A stretch of DNA of 64,000 bases, taken from NCBI RefSeq assembly GCF_024448695.1, contig NZ_JAMOHY010000012.1, positions 28,489 through 92,488 on the forward strand, given 5' to 3'. Below are positions 36,450-43,822 of this stretch, piece after piece. The stretch is from Stutzerimonas stutzeri (GTDB lineage Bacteria; Pseudomonadota; Gammaproteobacteria; Pseudomonadales; Pseudomonadaceae). The notes below the pieces were generated by a model that saw only the letters and a program-made list of their open reading frames with translations, searched no databases and had not been told where the DNA came from. A program made the translations under genes and the position numbers. How positions within the stretch are numbered: the first letter of the stretch is position 1; each line of letters starts with the position of its first letter.

Positions 36450-37145
36450 TCAATCGCGCACCAGAAAAGCTGGAAACAGCTCATCGAGACGTGCCCAGAG
36501 GCTCAACAGATCCCGCGGCGCCTGCGCCGGCGCAAGGCTCTGATCAAGCATCCGTGCGATCCGAACGCACTGCACGACGAAGCGTTCGACACCCAGAGCC
36601 CGCAGGCGCTGAGCCATGCACCAGAGCCGCTCGGTATCGAACAGATGCCAGTGCACCGTGGTGCGGCATTCATAAGCGACATCGCTGTCGAGCAGGTATT
36701 GGAGGCTTTGCCAATTGGCCTTGCCGCTGCCCTCGACACCCGTGATCAGTGTGCTGTACTCGGGCAGCGCCTTGACGTCAAAGCCCACCCAGTCCACCAG
36801 CGGCAATACCTGGCGAAACAGCCGGGGCTTGATCCCGGCGCTGTGCAGTCCGATCTTGAAGCCCATGGCGCGGACTTCGGCGATCGCTTCGGGCAACGCC
36901 TGCTGCAAGGTCGGCTCACCACCGCTGAACACCACCGCTTCAAGCAGGCCTATGCGCTGCCGGAGAAATTCGAGAACCTCATCCCAGCGCTTCTCCTGCT
37001 CGCCACAGGCAGGGATCAGCTGCGGGTTATGGCAGTAACGACAACGCCAGCCACAGCCCTGACAGAACAGCACACATGCAAGATGGTCCGGAAAGTCCAG
37101 CGTGGTCAGAGGGACCAGCCCCCCGACCCGTAACGTACTGATCAC
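36450..37145 (-). CDS. nrdG: Anaerobic ribonucleotide reductase activating enzyme (radical SAM)
   Basis: A 231-residue radical-SAM activase that puts the glycyl radical on class III ribonucleotide reductase. The 4Fe-4S motif CGWRCRYC (C-x3-C-x2-C) is at about 31-38, and the AdoMet-binding FSGGEPTLQ follows near 73. It is longer than E. coli NrdG (about 154) and belongs to the longer YfkB/NrdG-2 type found with thioredoxin-using NrdD. The start is GTG, overlapping the stop of the 55-residue frame by four bases (GTGA), so it is coupled to that gene. Confidence 0.9.
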   Translation of the reverse strand: MISTLRVGGLVPLTTLDFPDHLACVLFCQGCGWRCRYCHNPQLIPACGEQEKRWDEVLEFLRQRIGLLEAVVFSGGEPTLQQALPEAIAEVRAMGFKIGLHSAGIKPRLFRQVLPLVDWVGFDVKALPEYSTLITGVEGSGKANWQSLQYLLDSDVAYECRTTVHWHLFDTERLWCMAQRLRALGVERFVVQCVRIARMLDQSLAPAQAPRDLLSLWARLDELFPAFLVRD

Positions 37146-37309
37146 GCAACCGCTGCCTGCGTTGCGGCCTCGGTGAAGTGCTGGCGCTCATTGTGCTCGG
37201 ACTGCTTGCCGGGGTTGAAAGCGGCAACCGGGCGGTGATAGCCCATGACACGGGTCCAGACCTCGCAGCGCTGGCGTTGGGCTTCGGGCAGTTGAATCGC
37301 TTGTTTCAT
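37142..37309 (-). CDS. Stand-alone glycyl-radical domain of class III ribonucleotide reductase
   Basis: A 55-residue frame with a good ribosome binding site (AAAGGAG, eight bases before ATG 37309). Residues 20-35 read RVMGYHRPVAAFNPGK, matching the C-terminal glycyl-radical motif of NrdD (R-V-x-G-Y-x-x-P-V-x-x-x-N-x-G-K); Gly23 would be the radical site, and Cys15-Glu-Val-Trp lies just before it, as in single-chain enzymes. nrdD ends 29 bases upstream in another frame without this motif, and nrdG overlaps the stop by four bases. The gene thus supplies the missing piece of NrdD as a separate chain. Similar short proteins in pseudomonads are, from memory, annotated as anaerobic ribonucleotide reductase; the function in trans is inference. 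Confidence 0.85.
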   Translation of the reverse strand: MKQAIQLPEAQRQRCEVWTRVMGYHRPVAAFNPGKQSEHNERQHFTEAATQAAVA

Positions 37310-37338
37310 GGTGCTCACTCCTTTGGATGGGAAATAGT

Positions 37339-39345
37339 TCAGGCACAGCAGCTCTGCTGTTTCTGCAGCAGCGCTTCATCGCATTTCGGACAGAACTCGT
37401 GCTCACCGCTCAGATAGCCGTGCACGGGGCAGATGGAAAACGTCGGTGTAATCGTCAGATAGGGCAGCCGGAAACGCCCGAGCGCTTTGCGCACCAGGCT
37501 TTTACAGGCCTGAATGGAGGAGATCTGCTCGGCCATATACAGATGCAGGACGGTGCCGCCGGTGTATTTGGTCTGCAGCTCGTCCTGCAGCGCCAGCGCC
37601 TCGAACGGATCGTCGGTAAAGCCGACCGGCAGCTGCGAAGAGTTGGTGTAGTACGGCGCCTCGACCGTGCCGGCCTGGAGAATATCCGGGAAGCGCTTGC
37701 GGTCTTCCTTGGCAAATCGGTAGGTAGTGCCCTCCGCCGGCGTGGCTTCGAGGTTGTAAAGATGGCCGGTTTCTTCCTGAAAGCGCACCAGCACTGCCCG
37801 CACATGGTCCAGCAGCTCCAGGGCCAGCGCCCTGCCCGCAGCCGTATGCAGACCCTCGGCATCCTCGCTGAAGTTGCGCACCATCTCGTGCAGGCCATTC
37901 ACGCCGATGGTGGAAAAGTGATTGCGCAGGGTGCCGAGGTAACGCTTGGTATAGGGATACAGTCCGGCATCCATATGGTGCTGAATGACCTTGCGCTTGA
38001 CCTCCAGACTTTGCATGGCCATTTCCAGCAGCGCATCGAGATGTTCGTACAGACCCTTGCGGTCGCCCTGATGCAGATAGCCCAGACGCGCGCAATTGAT
38101 AGTCACCACCCCCAGCGAGCCGGTCTGCTCGGCGGAGCCGAACAACCCACCGCCGCGCTTGAGCAGCTCGCGCACGTCCAGCTGCAGGCGACAGCACATG
38201 GAGCGCACCTGGTTGGGCTGCATGTCGGAGTTAAGGAAATTCTGAAAATACGGTAAGCCGTAGCGCGCGGTCATCTCGAACAGGCGGTCGGCGTTCTCGC
38301 TATCCCAGGGAAAGTCATGGGTGATGTTGTAGGTCGGGATCGGAAAAGTGAACACCCGACCCAAACCATCACCCGCCTGCATCACTTCTATATAGGCGCG
38401 GTTGATCAGCTCCATTTCCGCTTGCAGGTCGCCATAGGCAAAGGGCATTTCCTCGCCACCGATGTAAGGTATCTGCTCGCGCAGATCCTCCGGGCAAACC
38501 CAGTCGAACGTCAGGTTGGTAAAGGGTGTCTGGGTGCCCCAGCGCGACGGCACGTTGAGGTTGTAGATGAACTCCTGAATAGCCTGACGGATCTCGCTGT
38601 AGCCCAGTCTGTCCTTGCGTACGAAAGGTGCCAGATAGGTATCGAAGGAGCTGAACGCCTGGGCGCCGGCCCATTCGTTCTGCAGGGTGCCGAGGAAGTT
38701 GACCATCTGCCCCAATGCACTGGAGAGGTGCTTCGGCGGACCCGCCTCGACACGCCCTGGAATGCCGTTGAAGCCTTCGTTGAGCAAGGTGCGCAGCGAC
38801 CAGCCGGCGCAGTAACCGGCGAGCATGTCCAGATCATGGATATGCAGATCACCTTCACGATGTGCAGCACCTATCTCCGGGCTGTAAACCTCATCCAACC
38901 AGTAATTGGCGGTAACCTTGCCCGATACGTTGAGGATCAGCCCGCCCAGCGAATAGCCCTGGTTGGCGTTGGCGCGCACACGCCAGTCTTCGCGCGACAG
39001 GTATTCATTCATCGAGGAGGCGACATCGACGATGGCCTTGCGGTCGCGACGCAGACGTCCGTGGCTTTCGCGATAGACAATATAGGCGCGCGCGGTGGCG
39101 TAGTGACCAGACTCCATCAGCAGCCGCTCGACGGCATCCTGCGCCTGCTCGATCTGTACCACCCGCTGCGGCAATCGCAGCAGCACCCGTGCAGCCAGCG
39201 CCTGTGCCGCTTCGCCATCGAATTCGCCAGTGGCATGTCCCGCCGCCTTGATCGCACGCACAATCTTGCCCAGCTCGAAAGCCACCAATCGCCCGTCACG
39301 CTTACGCAGCGAGACGGGCTGATGCAGTTCGACAACCTCGTTCAT
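37339..39345 (-). CDS. nrdD: Anaerobic (class III) ribonucleoside-triphosphate reductase, large part
   Basis: A 668-residue protein: ATP-cone (about 10-100), then the ten-stranded barrel with HIHDLDM (about 168) and the finger-loop cysteines at 384-385 (RSMCCRL), one of which should carry the thiyl radical. A zinc motif follows near the C-terminus (Cys639, His642, Cys652, Cys655), and the protein ends QKQQSCCA. The glycyl-radical motif that normally follows the zinc site is absent and lies in the next small frame. The start at 39345 (MNEVVELHQ) has GGGGG four bases upstream. It makes deoxynucleotides without oxygen; an ANR/DNR box at 39433-39446 lies 88 bases upstream. Confidence 0.93.
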   Translation of the reverse strand: MNEVVELHQPVSLRKRDGRLVAFELGKIVRAIKAAGHATGEFDGEAAQALAARVLLRLPQRVVQIEQAQDAVERLLMESGHYATARAYIVYRESHGRLRRDRKAIVDVASSMNEYLSREDWRVRANANQGYSLGGLILNVSGKVTANYWLDEVYSPEIGAAHREGDLHIHDLDMLAGYCAGWSLRTLLNEGFNGIPGRVEAGPPKHLSSALGQMVNFLGTLQNEWAGAQAFSSFDTYLAPFVRKDRLGYSEIRQAIQEFIYNLNVPSRWGTQTPFTNLTFDWVCPEDLREQIPYIGGEEMPFAYGDLQAEMELINRAYIEVMQAGDGLGRVFTFPIPTYNITHDFPWDSENADRLFEMTARYGLPYFQNFLNSDMQPNQVRSMCCRLQLDVRELLKRGGGLFGSAEQTGSLGVVTINCARLGYLHQGDRKGLYEHLDALLEMAMQSLEVKRKVIQHHMDAGLYPYTKRYLGTLRNHFSTIGVNGLHEMVRNFSEDAEGLHTAAGRALALELLDHVRAVLVRFQEETGHLYNLEATPAEGTTYRFAKEDRKRFPDILQAGTVEAPYYTNSSQLPVGFTDDPFEALALQDELQTKYTGGTVLHLYMAEQISSIQACKSLVRKALGRFRLPYLTITPTFSICPVHGYLSGEHEFCPKCDEALLQKQQSCCA

Positions 39346-39432
39346 TAAGCCCCCAAGACACAACATATAGATTAATTAAAATCTTAAAACACAATATGGT
39401 GTGAAACTTAGAGGATGACGCCCAGACATGAA

Positions 39433-39446
39433 TTGACGATGGTCAA
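39433..39446. promoter_or_regulatory. ANR/DNR box between nrdD and the DNR-type regulator
   Basis: TTGACGATGGTCAA, a palindrome of the FNR family (consensus TTGAT-N4-ATCAA) with the T/A at the fifth position changed to C/G symmetrically. It lies 88 bases before nrdD and 140 before the regulator and may serve either or both. Confidence 0.75.
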
Positions 39447-39585
39447 TTTGCATCAGGCATTTTCCAAAGGCGTGACCCGTATCATTTCCGGCAGGCAATC
39501 TTGTCAGCGGTCAAGGAAGAATCGGCATCGGGCCTTTTAGGATGCAGCCTCGAACAATCCTGGACTCGTGCCGGGGGGAGAAACC

Positions 39586-40263
39586 ATGCTCACCGAAACA
39601 TCTCTTGTTGCGGAGCTGCGCCGCCACCACCTGTTCAGCCGGCTTCCCGAAGCGGCGATACAGGAAGTCTGCGCTTCGGCCAACCTCCGCCGCCTGCCCG
39701 CAGGTGCTGCGCTGTTTCATCAGGGTGACAAGGCCGAACGGTTCTACTTTCTGTTCAGCGGCCAGGTGAAACTGCATCGAGTGGTATGCGACGGCCAGGA
39801 AAAGCTGGTGGAAATCATCCGCAGCGGCGAGTCCTTCGCCGAAGCCCTGCTGTTTACCGGCGCACCCAACTACCCGGTCAGCGCCACGGCGCTCAAAGCC
39901 AGCCTGGTGGCGAGCCTGCACGGCCCACATTACCGGCGCATGCTGGAAGAGCATCCAAGCATCTGCCTGGATATCCTCGCCACACTGAGCATTCGCCTGC
40001 ATCAGCGCATGAACGAAATCGACACCCTGACACTCGCCAACGCCAGTCATCGCGTGGTGCGCTTTCTCTATCAGGCGCAGGATGACAGCAGCGGCGTGGT
40101 CACCCTCGACGTGCCCAAACGCCTGATCGCCTCCAAGCTCGGCATCCAGCCAGAGACCTTCTCGCGCATCCTGCATCGACTGATCGAGTCGGGAATGATC
40201 AACGTCCAGCGGCGCCGCATCGAGATCCTCGACAGCCAGGGTCTTGCTGCCTACCAGGAGTGA
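39586..40263 (+). CDS. DNR-type Crp/Fnr regulator (DnrS/DnrE-like)
   Basis: A 225-residue regulator: cyclic-nucleotide-binding-like beta roll (about 20-120), long dimer helix (IRLHQRMNEIDTLTLAN) and a helix-turn-helix with recognition helix IQPETFSRILHRL. The N-terminal cysteines that hold the 4Fe-4S cluster of FNR/ANR are missing, so it is a DNR-type protein, expected to sense NO through haem. P. stutzeri has several such paralogues; I recall one lying near ribonucleotide reductase genes but cannot fix the name. GGGGGAG seven bases upstream decides the start at 39586. A second paralogue is at 46954. Confidence 0.85.
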   Translation: MLTETSLVAELRRHHLFSRLPEAAIQEVCASANLRRLPAGAALFHQGDKAERFYFLFSGQVKLHRVVCDGQEKLVEIIRSGESFAEALLFTGAPNYPVSATALKASLVASLHGPHYRRMLEEHPSICLDILATLSIRLHQRMNEIDTLTLANASHRVVRFLYQAQDDSSGVVTLDVPKRLIASKLGIQPETFSRILHRLIESGMINVQRRRIEILDSQGLAAYQE

Positions 40264-40287
40264 GCGCGACGCATTGCCGCAGCGTTC

Positions 40288-40301
40288 TTGATAGCCGTCA
40301 A
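40288..40301 (+). promoter_or_regulatory. ANR/DNR box upstream of the DGC-domain gene
   Basis: TTGATAGCCGTCAA: one half-site exact, the other with a single G for A. It lies 60 bases before the start of the DGC gene, a fitting distance for a class II activator site. Confidence 0.75.
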
Positions 40302-40361
40302 AGCGGACAGCCAAGGTCAGCAACATACTGCTCGGGCCTTGCATCCGGACAGGAGAACGCC

Positions 40362-40760
40362 ATGTCCAAGACATCCCATCTACCTTTGGTGTATTCCTGC
40401 TCCGGCTGCTCCAACGTGGCGCAGCTGGCCAACACCCTCGCAGTACGCCTCGATCGCGCCGGAATTGCGGAAATGTCCTGCATCGCCGGTGTTGGCGGTC
40501 GAGTCGGCTCGCTGGTCAACAAGGCCAACTCGGGGCGCCCCATCCTTGCCATCGACGGCTGCCCGATGCATTGCGCACGCGCCTGCCTGGCGCAACATGG
40601 CGTCACCCCCAATGTCCACATCACTCTTAGCAGCTATGGCCTGCGCAAGCGCTACCGCGAGGACTGCAGCGAAGAGGAAACAAGTGCGCTGTTCGAGGAC
40701 ATGAAGAGCATTATCGCCAGCGACCGAATGCAGCCTGTGTATCGGCTGCATTCGGTCTGA
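40362..40760 (+). CDS. DGC-domain putative zinc-binding protein
   Basis: A 132-residue cytoplasmic protein of the DGC family (named after its Asp-Gly-Cys motif). AIDGCPMHCARACLA (about 66-80) has the motif and two more cysteines; an N-terminal YSCSGCSN (Cys-x2-Cys) and CIAGVGG may complete a metal site. Members often lie near redox or metal genes, and no reaction is known. AGGAGA seven bases upstream fixes the start. The ANR/DNR box just before it suggests use under denitrification. Confidence 0.8.
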   Translation: MSKTSHLPLVYSCSGCSNVAQLANTLAVRLDRAGIAEMSCIAGVGGRVGSLVNKANSGRPILAIDGCPMHCARACLAQHGVTPNVHITLSSYGLRKRYREDCSEEETSALFEDMKSIIASDRMQPVYRLHSV

Positions 40761-40815
40761 ATGCCTGAGTATTGATTTGCGGGCGCGCCTGCCCCTACGG
40801 GTGGCGTGCACCTCC

Positions 40816-40840
40816 GCAGGAGCAGCCCCTGGCCGCGAAG
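40816..40840 (+). repeat. REP-like element
   Basis: GCAGGAGCAGCCCCTGGCCG and the following CGAAG resemble Pseudomonas REP sequences (G-T/C-AGGAGC ... GCGAA). It stands between the convergent ends of the DGC gene and ubiT. Confidence 0.45.
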
Positions 40841-40907
40841 GGAACCGCGCAGATGACCGGCTTACAAAAGCAGGCTCGTGCCAACACCTGACGGGAACAT
40901 AGTCGGC

Positions 40908-41402
40908 CTATACGGCTGCGGGCTGCGCCCGACCTGCCTGGGCCACTTCCTCTCCGGCACCTTGCAGCACCTTCCACAGCCAGGGCGGCAGCATGTCCGG
41001 GTCAAGGCTGTCGATCAGGTTCTTGATCGACAGGCCCAGCTCCGTATCACCTTCGATCACCAGTCGGCGGCGGAAGAACAGAGTATCCGGATCTTCCTGG
41101 CGACTGGCGAGCAGCAGAAACTCGCGCCAGTTGCCTCGAATGGTCACCTGCACCGGCGCCTGCTCGGCAATGCGCAGCTTCTGCCGATCGCAGCTCAGGC
41201 ACCAGCCCAGTTTCAGGTCGGCCACTTCCAGGCGCATCCAGTTGCCTTCCAGCGCCTCGAAGGCGCCCTCGGCCAGCGGCTCGGCAAACACCTGGTTCAG
41301 GCTGCGTTCGAGCGCGATGCGCTGCAACAGGAAAGGCGTGCGCGCCGCCAGTGGCAACAGCTGCTCACCGAGCTTCAGTAGTTGTGCGCGTGGTTTCAGC
41401 AT
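40908..41402 (-). CDS. ubiT: UbiT, SCP2-type lipid-binding protein for O2-independent ubiquinone synthesis
   Basis: A 164-residue protein with an SCP2 fold (formerly YhbT), the anaerobic counterpart of UbiJ that carries ubiquinone precursors. The SCP2 core runs from LLQRIALERSLNQVF to TLFFRRRLVIEGDTELGL. Its ATG overlaps the end of ubiV by seven bases. Together with UbiU and UbiV it allows ubiquinone to be made without oxygen, as needed for growth by denitrification. Confidence 0.9.
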   Translation of the reverse strand: MLKPRAQLLKLGEQLLPLAARTPFLLQRIALERSLNQVFAEPLAEGAFEALEGNWMRLEVADLKLGWCLSCDRQKLRIAEQAPVQVTIRGNWREFLLLASRQEDPDTLFFRRRLVIEGDTELGLSIKNLIDSLDPDMLPPWLWKVLQGAGEEVAQAGRAQPAAV

Positions 41403-42286
41403 AATCCAGCCTCCTCTGCCCGCAGCATGCCAGGCTGGCCGTGCCAGTAGCCGTTGCAGCCTTCGACGGCAAGTGGCGGCAGGGCACCCTTGCGCACGGC
41501 ATCGAATGCCGCGACCACTTCGTTCATACCTGATGCCCTGGGGCTCAGGCGCAGAAGATCGGCACCGCTGGCCACCAGCGCCGGGTAATCGGCCAGCAGA
41601 TTGCTGACCGAGGCCGACATGGTCTGGATGCCATTGATGGTGAACAACGCTTCGCCCTCCTGACTGAGCAGCGGAATGCCTTCCGGGTAGTTCTGGCAGC
41701 AAAACTGGCAGTCGTCCTTGGGGCGGTTTTCCGCTCGGGCGGTAAAGCAGCGCGCCGAATACGCCAGAGGCAGATGACCGTAGGCAAAAATCTCGATTTC
41801 CGGCGGCGTCACACCAAGACTCACCAGCTGTTCGCGGGCGCTTCTGATCATCGCGCCGGAAATCTCCACCGGCGGCACCCAGCGGTACATGCCGCTTTTA
41901 ACCAGCTCGGCCAGCGCATGACCGTTATAGAGATTCAGTGCGGGGCCACCCACGAAGGGCAGCCGCTTTTCAGACAGGTAGTGGACTGCGCCCATGTCAT
42001 TGGCCTCGACCAGCAGCTCGCCGTTGTCGCACAGGCGCTTCAAACCGGACAGCTCCGAGGCGGCTTCGATCAGGGTCAGTCCGGACAAGACGATCTGCGC
42101 CGATGATGCCTGCATCAGTTCACGCCCCAGCCCTATCCAGTCATCCAGCCCGATGTCGCGGCGCTTGGAGCAGACGGTTTCACCCAGGTAGATGACATCC
42201 AGCGGCAAGCCGGCCATGTCGGCGTAGAAGTTCAGCGTCTGCTGACGATCCCAGTAGAACAGCACAGGGCCCAGACTGAGTTTCAT
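41396..42286 (-). CDS. ubiV: UbiV, 4Fe-4S subunit of the O2-independent ubiquinone hydroxylase
   Basis: A 296-residue protein of the U32 family (formerly YhbV). The four cluster cysteines of E. coli UbiV (39, 180, 193, 197) are found here at exactly the same numbers: ETVCSKRR, SARCF and DDCQFCCQN. The start at 42286 (MKLSLGP) gives this numbering and is therefore preferred to an ATG eight codons earlier. It forms a complex with UbiU and hydroxylates the ubiquinone ring using prephenate as oxygen donor. Confidence 0.93.
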   Translation of the reverse strand: MKLSLGPVLFYWDRQQTLNFYADMAGLPLDVIYLGETVCSKRRDIGLDDWIGLGRELMQASSAQIVLSGLTLIEAASELSGLKRLCDNGELLVEANDMGAVHYLSEKRLPFVGGPALNLYNGHALAELVKSGMYRWVPPVEISGAMIRSAREQLVSLGVTPPEIEIFAYGHLPLAYSARCFTARAENRPKDDCQFCCQNYPEGIPLLSQEGEALFTINGIQTMSASVSNLLADYPALVASGADLLRLSPRASGMNEVVAAFDAVRKGALPPLAVEGCNGYWHGQPGMLRAEEAGLC

Positions 42287-42300
42287 GGTTGGCTCCTCGT

Positions 42301-43296
42301 TCATTGCCAAGCCCGGTGGTAAGCGCCCAGAGTGGTTTGCGAACCCTCGGACAGGCCGTCCAGCACTTCGCGCCAGCCCGGCTGCACGGCATAGCGCTGC
42401 GGCGCCTGCAGGAAGGAATCCAGCGCGGCGCGCCAGACGCGGGTGACCTGCTCGACATAGGCCGGACTGCGCTGGCGTCCTTCGATCTTCATCGCCGTGA
42501 CACCGATAGAGGCCAGCTCGGGAATCAAGTCCAGCGTATTAAGGCTGGTCGGCTCCTCAAGCGCATGGAAGCGCTCGCCATTGACCATGAAACGGCCCTT
42601 GCAGAGCGTCGGATAACCCGCGGACTCACCTTCGGCATAACGATCGATCAGCACATTGTTCAGGCGTGAGGTCAGACCTTCCGGCTCCTCACTCCAGCGC
42701 ACCGCCTTGGCCGGCGAGCAGACGCCGCAGAGGTTCGGCGACTCGCCAGTGAGATAGGACGACAGATGGCAACGCCCTTCGGCCATGATGCACAGGCTGC
42801 CGAAGGCAAACACCTCGATGGGCACCGGACTGCCCGCCGCCACCTGCTTGACCTGCTTGAGTGACAGCACCCGCGGCAGCACCGCACGCTTGATGTTGTA
42901 GCGCTGCTGATAGAACGCCAGCGCTGCGGCGTTGGTCGCCGAGCCCTGGACCGAGAGGTGCAGGTTGAGCTGCGGGTGGCGCTGGCTGGCATAGCCCAGC
43001 ACACCCGGATCGGCGGCGATCAGCGCGTCCATGCCCATGTCTGCAGCCTGATCCACCGCACGCTGCCAGCGCTTCCAACCATCGGGCTGGGCATAGGTAT
43101 TGACGGCGACGTACAGCTGCCGGCCCTTCTCGCGAATCAGCTGCAGACCCTTGTCGAGCTGTTTTTCATCCATGTTGAGCCCGGCGAAATGGCGGGCGTT
43201 GGTGTCGTCTCTGAAACCGACATAGATGGCATCGGCGCCCTGCTGGACGGCGGCCTTGAGCGCGGGCAGGCTTCCTGCCGGACAGACCAGGTGCAT
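42301..43296 (-). CDS. ubiU: UbiU, 4Fe-4S subunit of the O2-independent ubiquinone hydroxylase
   Basis: A 331-residue U32-family protein (formerly YhbU). Cys169, Cys176, Cys193 and Cys232 coincide with the cluster ligands of the E. coli protein (in FGSLCIM, EGRCHLSSYL, CGVCSPA and TLCKGRF). The start at 43296 (MHLVCPAGSLPAL) is fixed by this match; the 14 upstream codons are not family sequence. First gene of ubiUVT, with an exact ANR/DNR box 110 bases upstream. Confidence 0.94.
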   Translation of the reverse strand: MHLVCPAGSLPALKAAVQQGADAIYVGFRDDTNARHFAGLNMDEKQLDKGLQLIREKGRQLYVAVNTYAQPDGWKRWQRAVDQAADMGMDALIAADPGVLGYASQRHPQLNLHLSVQGSATNAAALAFYQQRYNIKRAVLPRVLSLKQVKQVAAGSPVPIEVFAFGSLCIMAEGRCHLSSYLTGESPNLCGVCSPAKAVRWSEEPEGLTSRLNNVLIDRYAEGESAGYPTLCKGRFMVNGERFHALEEPTSLNTLDLIPELASIGVTAMKIEGRQRSPAYVEQVTRVWRAALDSFLQAPQRYAVQPGWREVLDGLSEGSQTTLGAYHRAWQ

Positions 43297-43405
43297 GGCA
43301 ACTCCTAGACAATCGGATACATGCGCACCGCGCCACAAGCGACGGCGGCTTTCCGGGGCTGAAAGGAAACAGCCGGCAGTCTAGGGAGCTGACTCGTTAA
43401 CAACA

Positions 43406-43419
43406 TTGATGGACATCAA
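43406..43419 (-). promoter_or_regulatory. ANR/DNR box of the ubiUVT operon
   Basis: TTGATGGACATCAA, an exact match to the FNR-family consensus TTGAT-N4-ATCAA, 110 bases before ubiU. Confidence 0.85.
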
Positions 43420-43513
43420 GGCGAGGGTCAGGCGGAAGGCCTGGGAGTGTTGCGCCGCAATCTACCGGTGCGCGCTCCCTGACGCCCCGGCCTGGCTCTT
43501 TGACCGATTCTTT

Positions 43514-43723
43514 CTAAACCCCCTCATCCCCCTGAAATTCTTCCGTGGCACGAGCGACCATCTGCCGCCAGGCACCAGACTCTTCAGCCAGCAAGCGCAT
43601 GGCCTTAAGACTGGCCTCAAAGGCCGCCCGGTAGTGCAACGGCTGATTCTCGCTGGCGGCCAGGTCGGCGTGTGTCTGCGCCTGAGCCAGCAGCGCCTCG
43701 AATTCCTGTTGATCCAGAGCCAT
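43514..43723 (-). CDS. Small conserved hypothetical protein
   Basis: A 69-residue acidic, helical protein (MALDQQEFEALLAQAQTHAD at the N-terminus; many Ala, Glu and Gln) without cysteines, membrane segment or signal. GAAAGG lies close upstream. It sits between norR and ubiU on the same strand. I do not recognise a function; the even codon use and position suggest a true gene. Confidence 0.55.
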   Translation of the reverse strand: MALDQQEFEALLAQAQTHADLAASENQPLHYRAAFEASLKAMRLLAEESGAWRQMVARATEEFQGDEGV

Positions 43724-43822
43724 GACCTTTCCTCGTCTTGTTATGAGCTAAAGGATAGACCCTCGCGCAGCACCGACCATTCCCGACAAGCGACACACGG
43801 CACGCCCCTTCATCAGTGACGA

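Noticed and set aside
37339..37341. TGA at the end of nrdD read as selenocysteine or as a recoding site joining it to the glycyl-radical frame
   Set aside because: The same frame meets another TGA eight codons later and the glycyl-radical frame is in a different register with its own ribosome binding site; no SECIS-like hairpin is seen.
37188..37406. A 72-codon minus-strand frame between nrdG and nrdD
   Set aside because: It overlaps the better supported glycyl-radical frame in another register and crosses into nrdD; no motif.
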